From the NCBI RefSeq assembly GCF_011634775.1, contig NZ_JAALXT010000005.1:310001-374000 (forward strand): a stretch of DNA of 64,000 nucleotides, given 5' to 3'. This DNA is from Thalassoroseus pseudoceratinae (GTDB taxonomy: Bacteria; Planctomycetota; Planctomycetia; Planctomycetales; Planctomycetaceae). Below are positions 63,910-64,000 of the stretch, in pieces. Each line of letters begins with the position of its first letter. The stretch's first letter is position 1. The notes beneath the pieces were generated by a model. It was not told the DNA's origin and ran no database searches. It saw only the letters and a program-made list of their open reading frames with translations. The position numbers and the translations under genes were made by a program.

Positions 63910-64000
63910 TCACGCCGGAGTTTCCACCGGTTGAAAACGGGCGACGAGTTCGCGGGCGGTGCGTAATCCATCGACAGCGGCGGTGACAATTCCGCCTGCG
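63910..64000 (-). CDS. FAD-dependent oxidoreductase (C-terminal end only)
   Basis: The last 29 codons of a minus-strand gene, ending TGA at 63910-63912. The reading AGGIVTAAVDGLRTAREL is the C-terminal FAD-binding end of the COG2509-type NAD(P)/FAD-dependent dehydrogenases. The rest is outside the window, so the call rests on this motif. Confidence 0.55.
   Translation of the reverse strand, partial: AGGIVTAAVDGLRTARELVARFQPVETPA

Noticed and set aside
1-64000. CRISPR array, prophage, integrase, transposase, tRNA or rRNA
   Set aside because: No regularly spaced direct repeats, no recombinase or transposase frame, no phage structural gene and no tRNA/rRNA-like sequence seen by eye.

Overview
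The window is a stretch of chromosome from a member of the Planctomycetota (order Planctomycetales level; I cannot name the genus). The evidence is family content. There are two loci of the planctomycete-specific DUF1549/DUF1553 plus DUF1501 type (8598-11554 and 15674-20109). A giant secreted protein carries the EDRTLLSA amino-terminal motif typical of planctomycete surface proteins. There are also DUF1080/cytochrome c, DUF6807 and PQQ-like propeller proteins. Housekeeping genes (ribF, rpsT, purB, folP, thiC, glgA) are mixed in, so this is core chromosome and not a plasmid or phage. I found no tRNA, rRNA, CRISPR array, insertion sequence, integrase or attachment site.

Layout. 1-7571: housekeeping and small conserved genes (ribF fragment, YkgJ-type protein, a zinc-ribbon gene coupled to a membrane gene, a His-rich secreted protein, rpsT with a clear terminator, purB). 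7585-12682: a perfect 15-bp palindrome, an exported coiled-coil protein, then a DUF1549/DUF1553, DUF1501 and WD40 run. 12701-14398: a CPA2 antiporter with CBS domains. 14711-20109: a DUF6807 protein, a 1002-residue cytochrome/DUF1549/DUF1553 protein and its translationally coupled DUF1501 partner. 20515-28839: a 2774-residue protein with subtilase-like, Asp-box propeller, seven Calx-beta and C-terminal repeat regions. 29157-34073: PIN/TRAM membrane protein, PcrA/UvrD helicase, phytanoyl-CoA dioxygenase-like protein, ABA4-like membrane protein. 34070-34301: four consecutive inverted repeats. 34307-46351: GH57 enzyme, tiny membrane protein, glycosyltransferase, PQQ propeller, folP, thiC, Ser/Thr kinase, glgA. 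46710-51809: a 1699-residue protein that reads as an inverse autotransporter with a beta-helix passenger. 51987-58440: membrane protein, UspA, DASS transporter, MoxR ATPase, membrane protein. 58426-63861: a DUF1080-propeller-dihaem fusion, glycosyltransferase, Kdo-kinase-like protein and an HTH-like acidic protein. The window ends inside a flavoprotein gene.

How the genes relate. Themes are cell-surface and exported proteins (giant adhesin-like protein, inverse autotransporter, His-rich protein, DUF1549/1501 sets), carbohydrate metabolism (GH57, GlgA, two GT4 enzymes, sugar-kinase-like protein) and cofactor synthesis (RibF, FolP, ThiC). Genes are mostly in short one- to three-gene units with frequent strand switches; tight coupling is seen only at 2483-2486, 18679-18682 and 33648-33658. 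The most unusual items are the inverse autotransporter, the giant protein whose subtilase-like domain appears to have Glu in place of the catalytic Asp, and the palindromic intergenic elements.
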